Counted from the first letter of the stretch, positions 17,574-26,860 are shown. The stretch is 64,000 nucleotides of DNA from Cognatundibacterium squillarum (GCF_014652435.1 NZ_BMYU01000005.1:186001-250000), one strand, 5' to 3'. Numbers and translations: made by a program. Notes: generated by a model from the sequence alone, not told the origin.

Positions 17574-18158
17574 ATGTCACAAGCTCACGATAACCAAGCA
17601 TCTGCGACAGCCATCAAACCGGACGACATGAACCTGATCTGGGTTGATATGGAAATGACCGGTCTGGATCCGGACACCGATAAAATTCTGGAAGTCGCGG
17701 TCATCGTGACCGATTCGCAGTTAAACGTACTGGCCGAAGGCCCGGTACTGGCGATTCATCAGAGCGATGCCACGCTCGATAAAATGGATGCGTGGAACAA
17801 AGGCACGCACGGCAAATCCGGTCTGATCGACCGCGTCAGAGCATCGGAAGTGACTGAAGCAATTGCCGAAGAAACCCTGATTGCTTTCCTGAAAGACTAC
17901 GTACCGGCAAATAAATCACCGATGTGCGGCAACACAATCTGTCAGGACCGCCGCTTCATGGTGCGCGGTATGCCGAAACTGGAAGCCTTCTTCCATTACC
18001 GCAATCTGGACGTATCGACACTGAAAGAACTGTGCCGCCGCTGGAAACCGGAACTGGCGTCCGGCTTCAAAAAAGCGCAGAAACACACGGCGCTGGCCGA
18101 TATCCGTGAATCGATTGAAGAACTGAAGTACTACCGTACCCATTTCATCAAGGAATAA
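17574..18158 (+). CDS. orn: Oligoribonuclease
   Basis: DEDDh 3'-5' exoribonuclease that degrades very short RNAs and linear pGpG, so it also finishes c-di-GMP turnover. The 194-residue protein has [14 protein letters not shown] (Asp25 and Glu27) and [14 protein letters not shown] with the general-base His and last Asp. A N-terminal extension of about 15 residues precedes the usual [12 protein letters not shown] start; AAGGAAG upstream supports the longer start. A terminator follows at 18251. The window also encodes a probable diguanylate cyclase at 39133-40785. Confidence 0.97.
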   Translation: MSQAHDNQASATAIKPDDMNLIWVDMEMTGLDPDTDKILEVAVIVTDSQLNVLAEGPVLAIHQSDATLDKMDAWNKGTHGKSGLIDRVRASEVTEAIAEETLIAFLKDYVPANKSPMCGNTICQDRRFMVRGMPKLEAFFHYRNLDVSTLKELCRRWKPELASGFKKAQKHTALADIRESIEELKYYRTHFIKE

Positions 18159-18194
18159 GCGGCGCTGAATGCCGCTGTGCCGGTGATTCGGCCA

Positions 18195-18230
18195 GCGCGG
18201 CAAATGCGGCAAGTGCGGCAAATACGGCAA
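18195..18230 (+). repeat. 9-bp tandem array (four units)
   Basis: Units GCGCGGCAA, ATGCGGCAA, GTGCGGCAA and ATACGGCAA lie head to tail, followed by degenerate GGTAGCAAA and ATAGCAAA, and directly before the orn terminator. The array is non-coding. Confidence 0.75.
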
Positions 18231-18250
18231 ACAGGTAGCAAACAAATAGC

Positions 18251-18284
18251 AAAAAAACGGACTGCAAGCGCAGTCCGTTTTTTT
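18251..18284 (+). terminator. Rho-independent terminator of orn
   Basis: AAAAAAACGGACTGC and GCAGTCCGTTTTTTT form a 15-bp perfect stem with an AAGC loop. Runs on both sides could allow bidirectional use. Confidence 0.93.
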
Positions 18285-18411
18285 ATGCTCAGACGACATA
18301 TCACCAGCGGAACCGGCGCGGAAAGTGTCAGAACGCACTGCAAGCATCCTGATGCAGTCCGGGGTTCGCCGGAAATGCTCAGTAAGGCGCAAAACTGCCC
18401 AAAAACGGGTT

Positions 18412-18496
18412 AAATGCGGTGTTCTGCACAGCGATCCGGCGGTCGTCGGCAGAAAGTCCGGCTCTCCGGAAATGCCTGATGCGGATAGCTGCATAG
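18412..18496 (+). repeat. Dispersed intergenic repeat, copy 2 (shorter)
   Basis: Starts AAATGCGGTGTTCTGCACAG (18412-18431), contains GTCGGCAGAAA (18444-18454) and ends with a diverged second motif TGATGCGGATAGCTGCATAG (18477-18496). About 11 bases are missing between the first motif and the GTCGGCAGAAA block compared with copies 1 and 3, and the total spacing is 65 instead of 86. It lies between convergent orn and the FKBP gene. Confidence 0.75.
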
Positions 18497-18526
18497 TCCG
18501 GGTGCCGGAGCATGGCCGCAGGCAAC

Positions 18527-18555
18527 AAAAAAGCCGCGATCATTCGCGGCTTTTT
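18527..18555. terminator. Rho-independent terminator of the FKBP gene
   Basis: AAAAAAGCCGCGA and TCGCGGCTTTTT flank a TCAT loop, 38 bases beyond the FKBP stop codon on the minus strand. Confidence 0.9.
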
Positions 18556-18593
18556 CAGTGCAGATGACTGAAGAAATTCAGTCAGTGCGGGAA

Positions 18594-18950
18594 TTACACA
18601 CCCAGCAGTTCTACTTCAAAAATCAGGGTTGCGTTCGGAGGAATCACGCCGCCTGCACCGCGCGGACCGTAGCCCAGTGCGGAAGGGATAGTCAGAATGC
18701 GTGTGCCGCCGATTTTCATGCCTTGCACGCCTTCATCCCAGCCTTTGATCACATGGCCAGCACCCAGCGGGAACGAGAAAGGCTGATTGCGGTCTTTGCT
18801 GGAATCAAATTTCGCGCCGGCAGAACCGTCAGCATTTTGCAGCCAGCCAGTGTAATGTACGACAACGTGGTTACCGGCTTGCGCTTCTGCGCCTTCGCCA
18901 ACGACTTTGTCTTCGTATTGCAGGCCGCTTACTGTAGTGATCACACTCAT
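18594..18950 (-). CDS. FKBP-type peptidyl-prolyl cis-trans isomerase
   Basis: Single-domain FKBP proline isomerase of 118 residues without a signal peptide, so cytoplasmic. The fold is clear from VVHYTGWLQNADGSAGAKFDSS, PFSFPLGAGHVIKGWDEGVQGMKIGG, LTIPSALGYG and GVIPPNATLIFEVELL; the active-site aromatic and acidic residues are in place. GGAG lies 6 bases before the ATG. It stands alone between convergent orn and a divergent YVTN gene. Confidence 0.95.
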   Translation of the reverse strand: MSVITTVSGLQYEDKVVGEGAEAQAGNHVVVHYTGWLQNADGSAGAKFDSSKDRNQPFSFPLGAGHVIKGWDEGVQGMKIGGTRILTIPSALGYGPRGAGGVIPPNATLIFEVELLGV

Positions 18951-19147
18951 GATTTCTCCAATTCAAAAAAGTGGCGGTATTGTAGACCAAATCCGTTGGC
19001 GCAGTATGCACGCTTGCTGACGGGAAAAATGCCTTGATACCGCGCAATTTTGCATGAAATCCTGAAAAACCTGTGTCAGTGGCAGCACTGCAGTGCACAA
19101 CGCGGGTTAAAATGCAGCTTCTGTTTATCAACTCAGGTCTGAGATAC

Positions 19148-20122
19148 ATGCGTAGTCGTTTCCTGCTGGCAAGTCTGCTGGCCGCTCTGGTTCTCCCGCT
19201 GACTGCACAGTCTGCCAGCAGCAATGTGGTGGTCGTACTGAATTCGCGTGATGCAACCGTCACACTGCTCGATCAGCAATCCTACAAAGAAATCAGTACT
19301 TTCCCTATTGGTAAGGAACCGCACCATCTGATGGCGACACCGGATAACAAATCCCTGATCGTTGCCAATGCCGTCGGCGACGAACTGGTGTTTCTGGACC
19401 CGAAAACCGGTCAGATTCAGCGCCGTATCAAAGATGTGGCAGATCCTTACCAGATCGGTTTTTCACCGGACCAGAAATGGTTTGTGTCGAATTCCCTGCG
19501 TCTGGACCGTGTAGATATTTATCGCTACGACGGCACGAATCTGAAACTGGACAGCCGTGTGCCGCTGCCGAAACTGCCTAGCCACATGGCATTCGATGCC
19601 GCCAGCACCACTGTATTCATTACGCAGCAGGGCAGCGATCAGGTGTCCGCGATTGATCTGGCGACGCATAAAGTTAAATGGACGCTGCCGGTCGGCAAAC
19701 TGCCAGCCGGTATCGCGATGACACCGGACGATAAATATCTGCTGGTCGGCATCATGGGTGCCGATTATGTGGAAGTGATCGACTGGCGCGCACAGAAAAC
19801 CATCAAGCGTGTGAAAGCCGGTGTCGGTACGCATAATTTCCGCGCACTGGGCGACAAGCGCCATGTGTTCGTATCCAACCGTACCTCCAACGAAATCAAT
19901 ATTTTCGACCAGCAAAAACTGGAAATGGTCGGTTCGATTCCGGTACCGGGCGGCCCTGACTGTATGGAAGTCAGCGAGGATGGCAAAACCCTGTGGGCTA
20001 CGCTGCGCTGGATTAAAAAAGTTGCGGTGGTGGATATTCCATCCCGCAAAGTCATCAAACTGATTCCGGTCGGACGCTCGCCGCATGGTGTGTACTTCGC
20101 AAACCGCGCAGGCGATAAGTAA
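19148..20122 (+). CDS. Secreted YVTN-type beta-propeller protein
   Basis: Periplasmic beta-propeller, 324 residues, start chosen so that the signal peptide MRSRFLLASLLAALVLPLTAQSA is at the N-terminus. Repeats of about 40 residues carry the YVTN/YncE pattern: VVVLNSRDATVTLLDQ, HHLMATPDNKSLIVANA, GIAMTPDDKYLLVGIMG, HVFVSNRTSNEINIFD and CMEVSEDGKTLWATLR. Such propellers act as scaffolds or cofactor-domain partners; the role here is unknown. Its 3' end overlaps the start of the deacetylase gene by 38 bases, indicating one transcript. Confidence 0.88.
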   Translation: MRSRFLLASLLAALVLPLTAQSASSNVVVVLNSRDATVTLLDQQSYKEISTFPIGKEPHHLMATPDNKSLIVANAVGDELVFLDPKTGQIQRRIKDVADPYQIGFSPDQKWFVSNSLRLDRVDIYRYDGTNLKLDSRVPLPKLPSHMAFDAASTTVFITQQGSDQVSAIDLATHKVKWTLPVGKLPAGIAMTPDDKYLLVGIMGADYVEVIDWRAQKTIKRVKAGVGTHNFRALGDKRHVFVSNRTSNEINIFDQQKLEMVGSIPVPGGPDCMEVSEDGKTLWATLRWIKKVAVVDIPSRKVIKLIPVGRSPHGVYFANRAGDK

Positions 20123-20885
20123 AGCCGCGCTGCTGGCTGCCGCACTGTGCAGCCAGTCTCTCAGCGCTGCTGCTGCGACTGCGGCAGCGCCTTCCTGCCG
20201 TGCCACGGTCTACCTGAGCTTCGATACCGGCTCGCAATCGCAGGCACAACTGATTGCCGATACCCTGCGCAAATATCAGATCCGCGCTACGTTTTTTCTG
20301 GCAAATGAAAAAACCGTGCGCGGCGATTATTCCCTCGATCAGAGCTGGCAGCCTTTCTGGCAACAACTGGCACGCGATGGCCATGCTTTCGGCAGCCATA
20401 CCTTTGACCACGTCTATGTGGTGCGTGATTTGCCGGATGGCCGCATCGCGGTCAAACCACAGTTCGGGCCACAGGCTGGCAAAATACTGCAATGGACACA
20501 GGCAGAATACTGTACGGAACTGCGTCGAGTGACGGAACGTTTCCAGCAACTGACTGGTCAGAAAATGGACCCGTACTGGCGTGCACCGGGTGGACGCTTA
20601 ACACCGGGGCTGGAGCAGGCTGGTCAGCGTTGCGGCATGCGTCACGCAGGCTGGGCGCCCGCTGGTTTTTCCGGTGACGAACTGCCAAGCGAACAAGTCA
20701 GCAACGCCCGCTTGCTGAGCAAGATGCTGAAAGGCCTGAAAGACGGCGATATCGTCATGGCACACATGGGCATCTGGTCCCGCAAAGATCCGTGGATGCC
20801 AGCGAATCTGGTGCCGCTGATCGAAGGCTTACAGCAAAAATCATTTTGTTTTGCGACACTGCGCGAACATCCTCTTTATCGCTGA
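20085..20885 (+). CDS. Polysaccharide deacetylase (NodB) family protein
   Basis: Predicted exported carbohydrate esterase family 4 protein of 266 residues. An N-terminal Ala/Leu-rich stretch looks like a signal sequence. NodB motifs: motif 1 is YLSFDTGS rather than TFDDG, keeping the catalytic-base Asp but replacing the usual metal-ligand Asp with Thr; motif 2 is GSHTFDH (HxxxH); motif 3 is RAPGG; a late VMAHMG supplies another His. The changed motif 1 leaves metal use and activity uncertain. It overlaps the propeller gene by 38 bases and lies 11 bases before the next gene, so the three are probably co-expressed. Confidence 0.85.
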   Translation: MVCTSQTAQAISKAALLAAALCSQSLSAAAATAAAPSCRATVYLSFDTGSQSQAQLIADTLRKYQIRATFFLANEKTVRGDYSLDQSWQPFWQQLARDGHAFGSHTFDHVYVVRDLPDGRIAVKPQFGPQAGKILQWTQAEYCTELRRVTERFQQLTGQKMDPYWRAPGGRLTPGLEQAGQRCGMRHAGWAPAGFSGDELPSEQVSNARLLSKMLKGLKDGDIVMAHMGIWSRKDPWMPANLVPLIEGLQQKSFCFATLREHPLYR

Positions 20886-20896
20886 AGAAACACATC

Positions 20897-21871
20897 ATGA
20901 CTGAATGGATTGCCAATCTGCAGGCCTGGTTATTTGAAACGCTGGTCCAGCCTGCGATGTTCTCACTCGGGCTGGGTGAATTTGTGGAAGATGCCTTTAA
21001 CGGCGTTGAATGGTTTGTCTGGGGACTGATACAGCTGGTGCTGCTGTTCCTGATTCTGCGTCCGCTGGAAGCATGGCTGCCGGTGCAGACCATACGCAAT
21101 CGCTGGGCGCGCTGGAACGATTTTCTCTACACCGCACTGCACCGGCTGGGTGCGTTTTCGGTACTGACGTTTTTCCTGCTTGAACCAATGCTGGACCAAC
21201 TGACGGCAGTATTGCATTTGCAGGGGTTGAATCCGTTTAATCTGGAAAATCTCTGGTCCGGCTTTCTGCAATATCCGGCGCTGCTGTTTTTTGCGTATCT
21301 GGTGGTACTCGACTTTTTCGATTACTGGTATCACCGTGCGGAACATCAGTTCAACTGGTGGTGGGGCTTGCACAGCCTGCATCACAGCCAGCAGGATATG
21401 AATCTGTGGTCGGATAACCGGAATCACTTGCTGGATGATTTACTGCGCGATATTTACATGGGCATCATCGCCATTGTGATCGGTGTCGAGCCGGGTCAGT
21501 ATGTGCTGCTGGTGATGGCATCGCAAATGCTGCAAAGCCTGCAGCATGCGAATGTGCGCATCCATTTCGGACGCTGGGGAGAGTACCTGTTAGTGTCGCC
21601 CCGGTATCACCGTTTGCACCATGCAATTGGCATAGGGCATGAAAGCGATGGCGAAGGTACACTCGGCGGTCATAATTTTGCGGTGCTGTTTCCGGTGTGG
21701 GATTTGTTATTCGGCACAGCGCGTTTTACCGGCGAATTCGTGGAAACCGGTATCCGCGATCAGTTGCCGCCACCGGCAGGGCAGGGGCGCGATTACGGCA
21801 GCGGATTCTGGTCTCAGCAAAAGCTGGGCATTTTGCGAATGCTGGGCATCGATAAGGAAACAAAAGCATGA
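20897..21871 (+). CDS. Fatty acid hydroxylase / sterol desaturase family protein
   Basis: Membrane di-iron oxygenase family protein, 324 residues; the start beginning MTEWIANLQ is chosen. Several hydrophobic segments precede the His-box set: HRAEH, HSLHHS, HANVRIHFG, HRLHHAIG and the final HNFAVLFPVWDLLFGTA. These boxes ligate the iron pair that hydroxylates or desaturates lipid substrates; the bacterial substrate is unknown. The stop overlaps the next gene's ATG (ATGA), so translation is coupled. Confidence 0.92.
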   Translation: MTEWIANLQAWLFETLVQPAMFSLGLGEFVEDAFNGVEWFVWGLIQLVLLFLILRPLEAWLPVQTIRNRWARWNDFLYTALHRLGAFSVLTFFLLEPMLDQLTAVLHLQGLNPFNLENLWSGFLQYPALLFFAYLVVLDFFDYWYHRAEHQFNWWWGLHSLHHSQQDMNLWSDNRNHLLDDLLRDIYMGIIAIVIGVEPGQYVLLVMASQMLQSLQHANVRIHFGRWGEYLLVSPRYHRLHHAIGIGHESDGEGTLGGHNFAVLFPVWDLLFGTARFTGEFVETGIRDQLPPPAGQGRDYGSGFWSQQKLGILRMLGIDKETKA

Positions 21872-22710
21872 ACATGACGGCACTGGGTTTGTCCTGGGGA
21901 CGCGCGCTGGGATCGCAATTCCACTGGCGCATGCTGAGCCTGACCTTTTTGCCATTTCTGGCCGCCGCAATTTTGTGGGCCGGTATTCTGTGGTTTGGTC
22001 TGCAGGCGCTGGTTGATCTGATACAGGCGTGGTTCGCGCAGTATCAGGGCTTTGAGCAAACCGGCCGCATCTTCAGTTTTGTCGGGTTGCTGGCGCTGAA
22101 AGCATTTGTGGTGCCGCTGGTGGCAATGTGGTTGCTGTTACCGCTGATGGTACTGACTTCTATGATCTGCATCACAGCTTTTGCCATGCCTTCCATTACG
22201 CGCTTTGTCGGCAACCGCTATTACCCGGTGCTCGAAAGGCGGCACGGCGGTAGCCTGTTCGGCAGTCTCTGGCATTCGCTGAGTTCGTTTGTTATTTTTA
22301 TCGTGATCTGGCTGCTGACTTTACCGCTGACGCTGATTCCGCCGCTGGCCATGGTGCTGCAACCTTTGCTCTGGGGCTGGCTGACTTACCGCGTGATGAT
22401 TTACGACGCACTGGCTGAACATGCAGATGCCGACGAGCGTGAACTGATTATTACCCGCTATCGTCCGGCACTGATTGCGATCGGCACGGTATCCGGCATA
22501 TTTGGCGCAGCACCGGGCATGCTCTGGCTCGGTGGTGTAATGTCTTTCCTGACCTTACCATTCACCGCCGGTTTCGCAATCTGGCTGTACATCGTGGTGT
22601 TTGTGTTCACCGGATTGTGGTTCGTGCATTTCAGTCTTTCTGCACTGGAGCAGTTACGTGCAGAGCAGGGCATACGTATTGCAGACAATCAGGTGGTTGC
22701 TGAGTTCTGA
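21868..22710 (+). CDS. EI24 (CysZ-like) domain membrane protein
   Basis: Polytopic membrane protein of 280 residues of the EI24 family, which includes the sulfate transporter CysZ. At least four long hydrophobic segments are visible (FLPFLAAAILWAGILWFGL; KAFVVPLVAMWLLLPLMV; SFVIFIVIWLLTLPLTL; WLYIVVFVFTGLWFVHF), with the YDALAEHADADEREL loop typical of the family. It overlaps the previous gene by four bases. Sulfate transport cannot be claimed, as no cys genes are nearby. Confidence 0.85.
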   Translation: MNMTALGLSWGRALGSQFHWRMLSLTFLPFLAAAILWAGILWFGLQALVDLIQAWFAQYQGFEQTGRIFSFVGLLALKAFVVPLVAMWLLLPLMVLTSMICITAFAMPSITRFVGNRYYPVLERRHGGSLFGSLWHSLSSFVIFIVIWLLTLPLTLIPPLAMVLQPLLWGWLTYRVMIYDALAEHADADERELIITRYRPALIAIGTVSGIFGAAPGMLWLGGVMSFLTLPFTAGFAIWLYIVVFVFTGLWFVHFSLSALEQLRAEQGIRIADNQVVAEF

Positions 22711-22726
22711 TGTCGCGCTGAACATA

Positions 22727-22752
22727 ACAGCTTCATTTACAGATGAAGCTGT
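22727..22752 (+). other. Intergenic hairpin
   Basis: ACAGCTTCAT (22727-22736) and ATGAAGCTGT (22743-22752) form a perfect 10-bp stem with a 6-base loop, 16 bases after the EI24 stop. No T-run follows, so it is not a canonical terminator; it may protect the 3' end or slow polymerase. Confidence 0.6.
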
Positions 22753-22828
22753 GCAGCGGCACAATCCCGCTCAGTATTTGTCCCTGTGGCAAAATGACAG
22801 CTTATTCAGGTAAGCGAAGGGAAATGCA

Positions 22829-23635
22829 ATGGGATTCGGACTGATCATCATCGGCGATGAAATTTTATCCGGCAAGCGTCAGGATAAACATCTGGAAAAA
22901 GTCATCGCCATACTGAAGCAACGCGGATTGCAACTGGACTGGACCGAATATGTCGGCGACAAGCGCGAACGCATTACCGCCACTTTGCAACGCAGTTTTG
23001 CCGGTGACGACGTCGTGTTTTCCACTGGCGGCATCGGCGCAACGCCCGATGACCATACCCGTCAGTGTGCAGCTGCCGCATTGAATCTCCCGCTGGTACT
23101 GCACCCGACCGCACGTAACTGCATACAGGACCGTATCCGCAAAACGGCAGCTGATGCCGGTCAAACCGTTGATCTCGACAGCCCCGATAATCTGCAACGC
23201 CTGAAAATGGGCGAATTCCCGCAGGGTGCGGAATGCATTCCGAATCCGTACAACAATATTCCGGGGTTCATGATTCAGCGCCATTATTTTGTACCGGGTT
23301 TTCCCGTGATGGCATGGCCGATGATTGAATGGGTACTGGATACGCATTACGCGCATTTGTTCCATCAGCACCCTGAGGCAGAACTTTCCTGTATCGTTTA
23401 TGGTGCAATGGAGGCATCGCTGACGCCGCTGATGGAAGCGATTGAAGCCGAATTTCCGGGCGTCAAAGTGTTCAGCCTGCCGAGTGTCGAAACCGCGACC
23501 CAGCGTCGCCATATTGAACTGGGCGTGAAGGGCGAGGAAAGCTTGCTGAGTCCGGCCTTCGCCCGTTTGCAGGTAGGTCTGGAGCAAGCCGGTGCAGAGT
23601 TTGTGCCGGCGGTGAATAGCCCCGCTGCAGACTGA
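22829..23635 (+). CDS. CinA N-terminal (molybdopterin-binding fold) protein
   Basis: Competence/damage-inducible protein A-like protein made only of the MoCF-biosynthesis fold (268 residues). Signatures are GLIIIGDEILSGKRQD at the N-terminus and VFSTGGIGATPDDHTR about residues 69-84. The C-terminal nicotinamide-nucleotide amidase (PncC) domain of full CinA is missing, so the likely activity is ADP-ribose/nucleotide hydrolysis or an unknown one. The gene starts 14 bases before the TAXI gene ends its gap, suggesting co-transcription with it. Confidence 0.88.
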   Translation: MGFGLIIIGDEILSGKRQDKHLEKVIAILKQRGLQLDWTEYVGDKRERITATLQRSFAGDDVVFSTGGIGATPDDHTRQCAAAALNLPLVLHPTARNCIQDRIRKTAADAGQTVDLDSPDNLQRLKMGEFPQGAECIPNPYNNIPGFMIQRHYFVPGFPVMAWPMIEWVLDTHYAHLFHQHPEAELSCIVYGAMEASLTPLMEAIEAEFPGVKVFSLPSVETATQRRHIELGVKGEESLLSPAFARLQVGLEQAGAEFVPAVNSPAAD

Positions 23636-23649
23636 ATCCGGTCAGGGAT

Positions 23650-25005
23650 ATGCAAAAGTTAAAGTTCACCCTGTTTTCCCTGCGCGACTTTCTGGTTGCG
23701 TTCGGCCCTGTGCTGGCCTTGTTTTGCGGACTGGTGTATCTCGGTTATCGCTTGGCCGATCCTGCGCCTTCGCGTCTGGTTGACATGACCAGCGGGGTGC
23801 AGGGCTCCACCTATGAGCGCTTTGCACGGGCCTATTCTTCTGAACTTGCAAAGAGTGGCGTCACGCTGAGAAATGCAAACTCGGAAGGCTCTCAGCAAAA
23901 TTTCGAGCGTATCCGTGATCCGGATTCTGTGTATGAAGTCGGTTTTGTACGCAGCGGTTCGACTGATCCGGAACAGGCCACAGAGCAGGGGCTGATTTCG
24001 CTCGGCGCTTTATTTTATGAGCCGATCTGGATTTTTTATCGCAGCAAAACTGACTGGCGTTCGCTGACGCAGTTAAAAGGCAAGCGTATTAATCTCGGTG
24101 CACGCGGTTCCGGCATACAGCGTATTTTTACCGAATTGTTGCAACTGAATCATTTGCAGGAAGCAGATGTCAGCATTCAGCGTTTGCCGGATCAGCAGGC
24201 GCTGGCGAGTTTTCTGCGCGGCGAAACCGATGTACTGGTGTTTTGTACCGGCAGTGATTCAGAAATCGTGCAGCAATTGCTGCAAAACCGCGATGTTCGC
24301 CTATTCGATTTTGAACAGGCGGAAGCCTATACACGGCGTTTAGCGTATTTATCGGCGGTGACACTGCCACGCGGCATTATTGATATCGGCGCGGATTTAC
24401 CTGCCCGGGATTATCATTTGCTGGCCACCACCGTGACGCTGGTGGCGCATGAAAGTCTGCATCCGGCGCTGGTGTCGCTGATGCTGCAGGCGGCCCGCAG
24501 CATTCACAGCAAAGCGGACTGGTTCAGTAAGCGCAATGAATTTCCATCCGAGCGTTTCACGGAAATTCCGGTATCAGAACACGCAGTGAAATTTTACGAA
24601 CACGGCACACCGGTGCTGCAGCGTTATCTGCCGTTCTGGGTCGCTAACTTCATCGAACGCATGTGGTTCGTGCTGGTCGCGGCCGGTGCACTGATCCTGC
24701 CACTGTCGAAAATTATTCCGCCTGTCTATGTCTGGCGTATCCGCTCCCGTATTTATCGCTGGTATGGTCAGTTGCGCGAAATCGAACTGAGTCTGGAGCA
24801 GGAGGGACTTGGCTGGCAGCAGGGAACGCAGAGACTGGATGCACTGGAAAATAGTGTGAATCAGATCGTGGTGCCGCTTGCCTATGCCGAAGAGTTGTAC
24901 GGTTTGCGTGGTCATATTCAGCTGGTGCGCAGCCGGCTGGCAGCCGCTGCGGCGCGCGACCGGCAATCGCCTCCGGCAGAAAATGGCAGTTGCGCAGACT
25001 GCTGA
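23650..25005 (+). CDS. TAXI-family TRAP-type solute-binding protein, membrane-anchored
   Basis: Protein of 451 residues with a TAXI (TRAP-associated extracytoplasmic immunogenic) binding domain. An N-terminal membrane segment (about residues 14-34) leads into the domain with SGVQGSTYERFA, FVRSGSTDPEQ, IWIFYRSKTDW and NLGARGSGIQRIFTELL. A second segment near residues 338-357 (MWFVLVAAGALILPLSKII) and a helical C-terminal tail follow, so the domain is held between two anchors. No TRAP permease genes are adjacent, so its transport partner is unknown. Confidence 0.9.
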   Translation: MQKLKFTLFSLRDFLVAFGPVLALFCGLVYLGYRLADPAPSRLVDMTSGVQGSTYERFARAYSSELAKSGVTLRNANSEGSQQNFERIRDPDSVYEVGFVRSGSTDPEQATEQGLISLGALFYEPIWIFYRSKTDWRSLTQLKGKRINLGARGSGIQRIFTELLQLNHLQEADVSIQRLPDQQALASFLRGETDVLVFCTGSDSEIVQQLLQNRDVRLFDFEQAEAYTRRLAYLSAVTLPRGIIDIGADLPARDYHLLATTVTLVAHESLHPALVSLMLQAARSIHSKADWFSKRNEFPSERFTEIPVSEHAVKFYEHGTPVLQRYLPFWVANFIERMWFVLVAAGALILPLSKIIPPVYVWRIRSRIYRWYGQLREIELSLEQEGLGWQQGTQRLDALENSVNQIVVPLAYAEELYGLRGHIQLVRSRLAAAAARDRQSPPAENGSCADC

Positions 25006-25155
25006 ATTTCCTGTGGCGCACTTGCCGCTGTCAGAATTAAATTCCGCCGGAATGCCTTCGTACCGATCAGGCTTTGCATGTGTGCAGTGCGGGATCGGTA
25101 CCGGCGGAACTGCGTTAAAATCAGCGCTTTGTTACATTTCTCTTAAGTCATCATC

Positions 25156-26850
25156 ATGACCACGACGAGCGCTTATCCTACCCCGTTTGAACTCGGCAAC
25201 GGCAACCAGACCACAACCTGGCCGGAATGCATTGCCTACTATCAAAAGCTGGCAGCAGATTTCCCGCAAGTACTGCAATTTTTTGAAATCGGACAGTCGG
25301 ATTCCGGACGCCCGATTCATGCCGGTGTTGTTACTGCTGATGGCGTATTTGACCGCGAGCAACTGAAGGCAGCCGGTCGTCCTGTGTTTTTCAATAACAA
25401 TGGTATTCACCCCGGTGAGCCGGAAGGCGTGGATGCCTGCATGGCACTGGTACGTGATTTTTGTCTGGATGCAGATCGACGCGCAGCGCTGGGCAATACG
25501 GTCTTCCTGTTTACGGCCATTTATAATGTCGACGGCAGCATGAACCGCCAGAACACCTCGCGTGTGAACCAGGATGGCCCGGAAAGTTTTGGTTTCCGTG
25601 GCAACAGTCTGCATCTGGATCTGAACCGTGATTTCATCAAATGCGACAGTCTGAATGCACAAGTGTTCAACCGCTTTTTTACAGCCTGGGATCCGGATGT
25701 GATGGTGGACACCCATACATCGAACGGTGCGGATTATGCTTATACGATGACGCTGATTCAGACGCAGACCGATAAGCTCGGATATGGTCTGGGTGAGTAT
25801 CTGAAGCAGCAAATGTTACCGGCGATTTTCCAGGGCATGGATGCCAGAGGCTGGCCTACTTGTCCGTATGTGAATCCTGTCAAAGATATTCCGGATCACG
25901 GCATTGAAGATTTTTTGGAAACACCACGCTTTTCCACAGGGTATGCGGCCTTGCATCACACTATCGGGTTTATGCCGGAAACCCATATGCTGAAGCCGTT
26001 TAAAGACCGCTATCTGTCGATGCGTGCGCTGGTGGAAACGGTACTGGATTACACCATTCAGCATGGTCAGCAAATTCGTAGCCTGCGCCAGCAAGCCCGC
26101 GCAACAGTGCGTGCACAACAACAGGCAGCAGTGCACTGGGAAGCCGATCACAGTCAGCCTTCCAGCTTCATGTTCCGGGGCTATGAAGCAGTATATTCTC
26201 CGAGTGTACTCGGCACTTATATGCGGCTTTCCTATGACAGACAAAAGCCCTGGGAAAAAGCAATTCCGTATTTCAATCGTTTTGTCCCGGATATCGTAGT
26301 CGCTCAGCCAAAAGCGTATCTGATTCCGCAGGCATGGCGTCATATCATCGAGCGTCTGCAATGGAACGGCGTGCAAATGACACGCGTGGAAGAAACACAT
26401 GAACGTGAAGTGCAGGTGTACCGTGTTCCGTCTGTGGCTTCTCGTCCGAATGCCTATGAAGGACATATGTTCCATGATCAGGTCAGCCTGACGCAGACAA
26501 CCGAAACGGTCCGTGTCGAAGCAGGGGATTATATTGTCAGTCTGGATCAGGATCAGGCGCGTTATGTGATCGAAACGCTGGAACCTGCTGCACATGACAG
26601 TTTCTTCCGCTGGGGCTTCTTCAACAGTGTGCTGGAGAAAAAAGAAGCTTATTCAGATTATGTGTTTGAAGACAGTGCGGCAGAAATACTACGCACTGAG
26701 CCGGAAACTCGTGCTGCGTTTGAAGCATGGAAAGCGGTGAATCCTGAGATTCTGGACAGCCAGGAATCGGTGCTGGATTTCATTTTTGCGCATTGCCGTA
26801 AATACCGTGAACCGGAATGGCGTCGCTATCCGGTATATCGTTTATTCTGA
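25156..26850 (+). CDS. M14 family zinc carboxypeptidase
   Basis: Large M14-type metallopeptidase, 564 residues. The zinc HxxE is in NNNGIHPGEPEGVDA (about residues 78-92) and the later zinc His lies in VMVDTHTSNGADY; a candidate catalytic Glu is in MPETHML. No clear signal peptide is seen, so it may be cytoplasmic. The C-terminal third (about residue 380 onward) is beyond the catalytic domain and has no recognised fold. The substrate is unknown. A hairpin without T-run follows at 26861. Confidence 0.9.
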   Translation: MTTTSAYPTPFELGNGNQTTTWPECIAYYQKLAADFPQVLQFFEIGQSDSGRPIHAGVVTADGVFDREQLKAAGRPVFFNNNGIHPGEPEGVDACMALVRDFCLDADRRAALGNTVFLFTAIYNVDGSMNRQNTSRVNQDGPESFGFRGNSLHLDLNRDFIKCDSLNAQVFNRFFTAWDPDVMVDTHTSNGADYAYTMTLIQTQTDKLGYGLGEYLKQQMLPAIFQGMDARGWPTCPYVNPVKDIPDHGIEDFLETPRFSTGYAALHHTIGFMPETHMLKPFKDRYLSMRALVETVLDYTIQHGQQIRSLRQQARATVRAQQQAAVHWEADHSQPSSFMFRGYEAVYSPSVLGTYMRLSYDRQKPWEKAIPYFNRFVPDIVVAQPKAYLIPQAWRHIIERLQWNGVQMTRVEETHEREVQVYRVPSVASRPNAYEGHMFHDQVSLTQTTETVRVEAGDYIVSLDQDQARYVIETLEPAAHDSFFRWGFFNSVLEKKEAYSDYVFEDSAAEILRTEPETRAAFEAWKAVNPEILDSQESVLDFIFAHCRKYREPEWRRYPVYRLF

Positions 26851-26860
26851 TCGGTAGTTT

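Larger units (their letters stand above)
18159..18593. other. Convergent intergenic region
   Basis: Holds, in order, a 9-base tandem array, the orn terminator, copy 2 of the dispersed repeat and the FKBP terminator. No gene is supported; open frames here lack ribosome-binding sites. Confidence 0.7.
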
